DNA of 64,000 bases, from positions 5,350,131 to 5,414,130 of the forward strand of contig JAKSZT010054308.1 of NCBI GenBank assembly GCA_026826555.1, read 5' to 3'. Each line of letters starts with the position of its first letter. Position 1 is the first letter of the stretch. The notes under the pieces are model-generated. The model was given only the letters and a program-made list of their open reading frames with translations, was not told the origin of the DNA and did no database searches. Both the position numbers and the translations under genes were made by a program. Source of the stretch: Tolypeutes matacus (taxonomy: Eukaryota; Chordata; Mammalia; Cingulata; Chlamyphoridae). Of the stretch, positions 61,196-64,000 are shown one piece after another.

Positions 61196-61673
61196 AGTCT
61201 CTGTAAAAAGAAAGGCCCCAACTTGTCTTCCATTAGCTCTTCTTAGTGGATTCCACACCTTCTCCCACAAAGCTTTTTCTTACCACCTCATTCAGATTTC
61301 TCCCTTCTCTGCAGCCTGTTATTGGACAATCCTGTACAATGTATCACCACATATTCTACCTTAGTTTTTTAGAGTGCTGATTGAACATCAACTTCTCATA
61401 GTCAGGAACCATGTATTTATGCAGCTATTTCCGCATACTCTCCAGGCCACTGAGGACACACAGTACATGTCTCCTAAATTATCTTCTTTTCTAAATGAGA
61501 ACAGCAAACATAAGGGAAGATCCCCAAGGGCCCTGATCAGGTACCTCTCTAGAACAGCTCCTCTTCCTGCAGGAGCTGAACACAGCAGACAGGGGGCACT
61601 GGCCTCACATCCCTGCTCTGACCTGCCCTGCCGTCCGCCGTCCTCCCTGGCAGACAGCCCCACTGGTACTCAC

Positions 61674-61932
61674 TATGTACATATATCTGGTATTTCTGGC
61701 TCCAAAGGACTTTGAATTCACTGTTTGTGCCTCACACTAGTAAGACCCAAGACTTTCCTCTACCTGGCAGCAATCTGGAGCTCTGGGGACCTTCTCTGGA
61801 CAGACCTCAGAGCTCAGCCATCTCTGAAGAAGCAGCACTGGAGCTGTGCATCTGCTCCTGTGAAGGAGCCCTCAGGGCAGGGTCACTGAGTTCGCCTCTG
61901 TGGGCCTGGAGGGGCTGTCAGAAAGAGCAGCT
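61674..61932 (-). pseudogene. FCRL1: Eroded FCRL1 Ig domain 1 exon
   Basis: Read on the minus strand after acceptor CTCTCTAG, the segment starts ELLFLTAPP, as in human FCRL1 ELFLIASP. It then breaks: a 1-bp loss shifts the frame, VTLP is followed by TGA where the first Ig cysteine belongs, CCFFRDG is followed by TGA, and SY-stop-CEAQT has TAG in place of the conserved tryptophan. It still ends at a good GTGAGT donor. It is 259 bp against 291 bp for the homologous FCRL2 exon 4, so internal bases are missing. Its position, 2.65 kb upstream of Ig domain 2, and its CEAQT motif identify it as the FCRL1 first Ig exon. Confidence 0.8.
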
Positions 61933-62157
61933 CTAGAGAGAAGCATTAGACACGTATTCTGGGGGCAGTGGTGCTTAGAGCTCCTGGTGGGGGCACTTTG
62001 TTTCTCAGTACTTGCAAAGAGGACTCAACACAGCCATCTGGACACAGAGACCCCCCCACACCGCTCTCCCCCACAGTCCTTTGATAGCCCACTCTACTCA
62101 TCCCCTGTACATCCTGCCCCCATGCAGCAGCATCTCTTTCCGGAATACAACCATTAC

Positions 62158-62396
62158 CTTTGACCTGGATCTTTACTCTTTTTGAACTTTCTATGCATGA
62201 GTAAAACACCTTTCCCAGACACAGTGCAGTGATATTGACCACTGTCATTGCAGGTGGCATTGGAGATGGTGAAGCCCAAAATTTTAGTAAAAGTAAATAC
62301 ATTTCTTTCATCCTTGTTGTAAGTCACATTGGTTATTTCCTTCTGTTCTCTTTCCCTTCACATCTCAGAACCATACTATCTCTTTCAAAGACATGT
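62158..62396 (-). pseudogene. Eroded Ig domain relic upstream of FCRL1 D1
   Basis: On the minus strand this reads VFERDSMVLRCEGKEN, is frameshifted, continues EITNVTYNKDERN to NDSGQYHCTVSGKG, is frameshifted again, and ends KRVKIQVK before a GTAATGG donor. It resembles FCRL2 Ig domain 1 at 23944-24207 ([24 protein letters not shown]), with two frameshifts and a shortened start. Known human FCRL1 has only three Ig domains, so this is either a relic of a longer ancestral FCRL1 or of another FCRL copy. Confidence 0.75.
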
Positions 62397-62409
62397 CTGA
62401 GAAAGATAT

Positions 62410-63000
62410 AGGAGAACCCAATTCCCTCTTTGCTGAACCTCTTCTGCCCCTATTATTGCTTTTCTTAATGGCAAGAACAGGTGTGCACTTGCCTGCAAAT
62501 GCCCTGTATACACACATCCTTATAGCCCAGCTCCCTTGCTCCAAAATGCCTCCACAGAAGCCATGACATAGAGAGAAAATTGAACCCCATACCTTAAGCC
62601 TCAGGGATATAGCTCTTCTTGTCTTAAAGGCTGTTTTCTGGATGAATAAATGTGGTTAACGTTGTGTTCTGCTCTCACCTCATCTCCTTATTTCCCCTGG
62701 CAGCCCATGAAACGTTGCAATGTCACAGCGACAGCACTGGCTCTTAGGGCATTTGTCTACCCAATGCATAGCCCCTGCACTTGGGGAAATTTTTAAGAAT
62801 TTTCCTAAGACAAGCCTCTTTCTCCACTGACCAGATGAAAGTGCCAAGTGCTCTGGATGATGGGGCAATGAGTCCTGGTCAGGCATCTGTAATCTCCAAG
62901 TCTTCCTACAGGAATGCTTTTTCCTGGGATTTTAAAAAATTAATTCCCTCCATGGCATTAGAATGCTTGTTCTGTGCTGGACATGGGATACCCTGCACAT
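62410..63000. other. No exon recognised
   Basis: Only short open frames. I searched for the FCRL1 signal-peptide exons (short, phase 1, hydrophobic) and found no credible candidate. Confidence 0.4.
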
Positions 63001-63005
63001 TAGAG

Positions 63006-63221
63006 TCAATTTCTCTCTCTTTTTTTTTTTTTTTTTAAGATTTTTTATTTATTTATTCATTTATCCCCCCCTTGCTGCTTGTGCTCGCTGGGTCAGCTAA
63101 CCACACCATGCAGGCGGGCTTGCCTTCACCAGGAGGCCCCGGGAACCGAACCCGGGTCCTCCCATATGGTAAACGGGAGCCCTACTGATTGAGCCACAGC
63201 CGCTTCCCTCAATTTCTCTCT
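63006..63221 (-). repeat. DAS-type SINE, long form, with 13-bp target duplication
   Basis: Reverse copy ending GAGCCACAGCCGCTTCCC. TCAATTTCTCTCT at 63006-63018 and 63209-63221. Confidence 0.92.
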
Positions 63222-63339
63222 TTGGAAAACCGTGCTCTCCAGAGGACTGAAAAGCAGCATGGCTTTTGGAGCTGAGCAGAGAAAGGAATAAAAAAGGCAT
63301 TTAGCCTGAATCTCGGCAGAGTTGCAGCCAATACCTACT

Positions 63340-63830
63340 CTCTAGTTCATTGGACCCACCCAGGACAACTAACAAAAGGATGATGGACAACGCCCATCCC
63401 CCAAAAAACAGAATATCTACAACTGCAAGCAAGACAGTTCCACCCATCTGCCCCATAGGATCTAAGCCCCTTTTCAATCTGAAGCAGAGTGGGCATCACC
63501 ATCCCCAAAATCCTCAAGCCTGAGGAATGAACAAACATAAGCGGGGATTGCAACTATGGACAAAAGCAGATTTATTATTATTCTAGCAAAGGAAGAACTT
63601 GCAACATTGATATAAAGGCAGTGGTCACCAGAGGTTCTGAGGGGAGGGAGAAGGAACAGAAGGTGTAACATGGAGCATTTTGGGGGCATTGGAATTGTCC
63701 TGCTTGACATTGCAATGACAGATACAGGCCATTATACATTTTGCCAAAACCTATAAAACTGCAGTGCAAAGTTTAAACCATAATGTAAACTATAGACCAT
63801 GGTTAGTAGCAATACTTCAAAAAAGGGGGG
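63340..63830 (+). mobile_element. L1-related dispersed repeat, 3' portion
   Basis: Forward copy of the family at 34341-35503 and 52240-53750: CAACTAACAAAAGGATGATG, GGATCTAAGCCCCTTTTC, GATATAAAGGCAGTGG and ACATTGCAATGACAGATACA. Confidence 0.65.
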
Positions 63831-64000
63831 GGTGGGGTGGGCATTTAGGCCCTTGTAACTTGCTCCTCTGAATGGGGCCGGTGGGGGTGGGGCAGAGTTT
63901 GGAGTCTAAAACTGGACAGGGCCTGCCACAAGGATCTGGAGCTCAGTCTTGCAGCTCAGAGGCTGTTTCACATGATTCCCAGGTGGAAGAGGCCACCTGG

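Noticed and set aside
63200..63262. MLLFSPLEST start as the missing FCRL1 signal exon
   Set aside because: Not hydrophobic enough after the first four residues, no correctly phased donor; more likely chance.

Overview
The window is mammalian genomic DNA, most likely from a xenarthran (armadillo-like). Its most frequent repeats are tRNA-derived SINEs with intact A/B-box-like motifs, a GGGAAGCGGCTGTGGCTCAA-type head and A-rich tails. This is the DAS-SINE type that I know only from armadillos and their relatives. The rest is L1, HAL1-like, LTR, MIR and MER5-like debris, split genes with GT-AG introns, and no bacterial signals.

Two protein-coding genes can be reconstructed exon by exon, both on the minus strand. 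The first is Fc receptor-like 2 (FCRL2), coding span 6959-28624. It has 12 coding exons and about 522 codons: a split signal peptide (31 bp and 21 bp exons), four Ig domains, one transmembrane exon and five small cytoplasmic exons ending at a TAA. The second is FCRL1, visible from 59024 down to 51880. Two intact Ig exons, the transmembrane exon and all five cytoplasmic exons are present. Upstream, at 61674-61932, lies an eroded copy of the first FCRL1 Ig exon, and at 62158-62396 a second eroded Ig relic. The FCRL1 signal-peptide exons were not found and may lie beyond the right end. Order and orientation (FCRL2 at lower coordinates, FCRL1 at higher, both minus) match the human 1q23 FCRL cluster.

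Layout: 1-6.9 kb is 3' flank of FCRL2 with old repeats. 7.0-10.1 kb holds the FCRL2 cytoplasmic exons. 10.1-21.2 kb is one large intron filled by L1, SINE and LTR insertions. 21.2-24.2 kb holds the FCRL2 transmembrane and Ig exons, and 24.2-28.6 kb holds the signal exons and putative promoter. 28.7-51.8 kb is intergenic and dominated by L1/HAL1-like elements, including one complete insertion at 32917-37532 with 13-bp target-site duplications. 51.9-59.0 kb is FCRL1, and 59.0-64.0 kb is its 5' part with the decayed Ig exons.

Both genes encode type I B-cell surface receptors. FCRL2 keeps two ITIM motifs, which in this family recruit SHP phosphatases and dampen B-cell receptor signalling. FCRL1 has tyrosines of the ITAM-like type, an activating co-receptor design. 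No previously undescribed gene system was seen. The most notable observations are the loss of the FCRL1 first Ig domain, the loss of an ITAM-like tyrosine in FCRL2, an ETS-IRF composite site upstream of FCRL2, and nested retrotransposons with readable target duplications.
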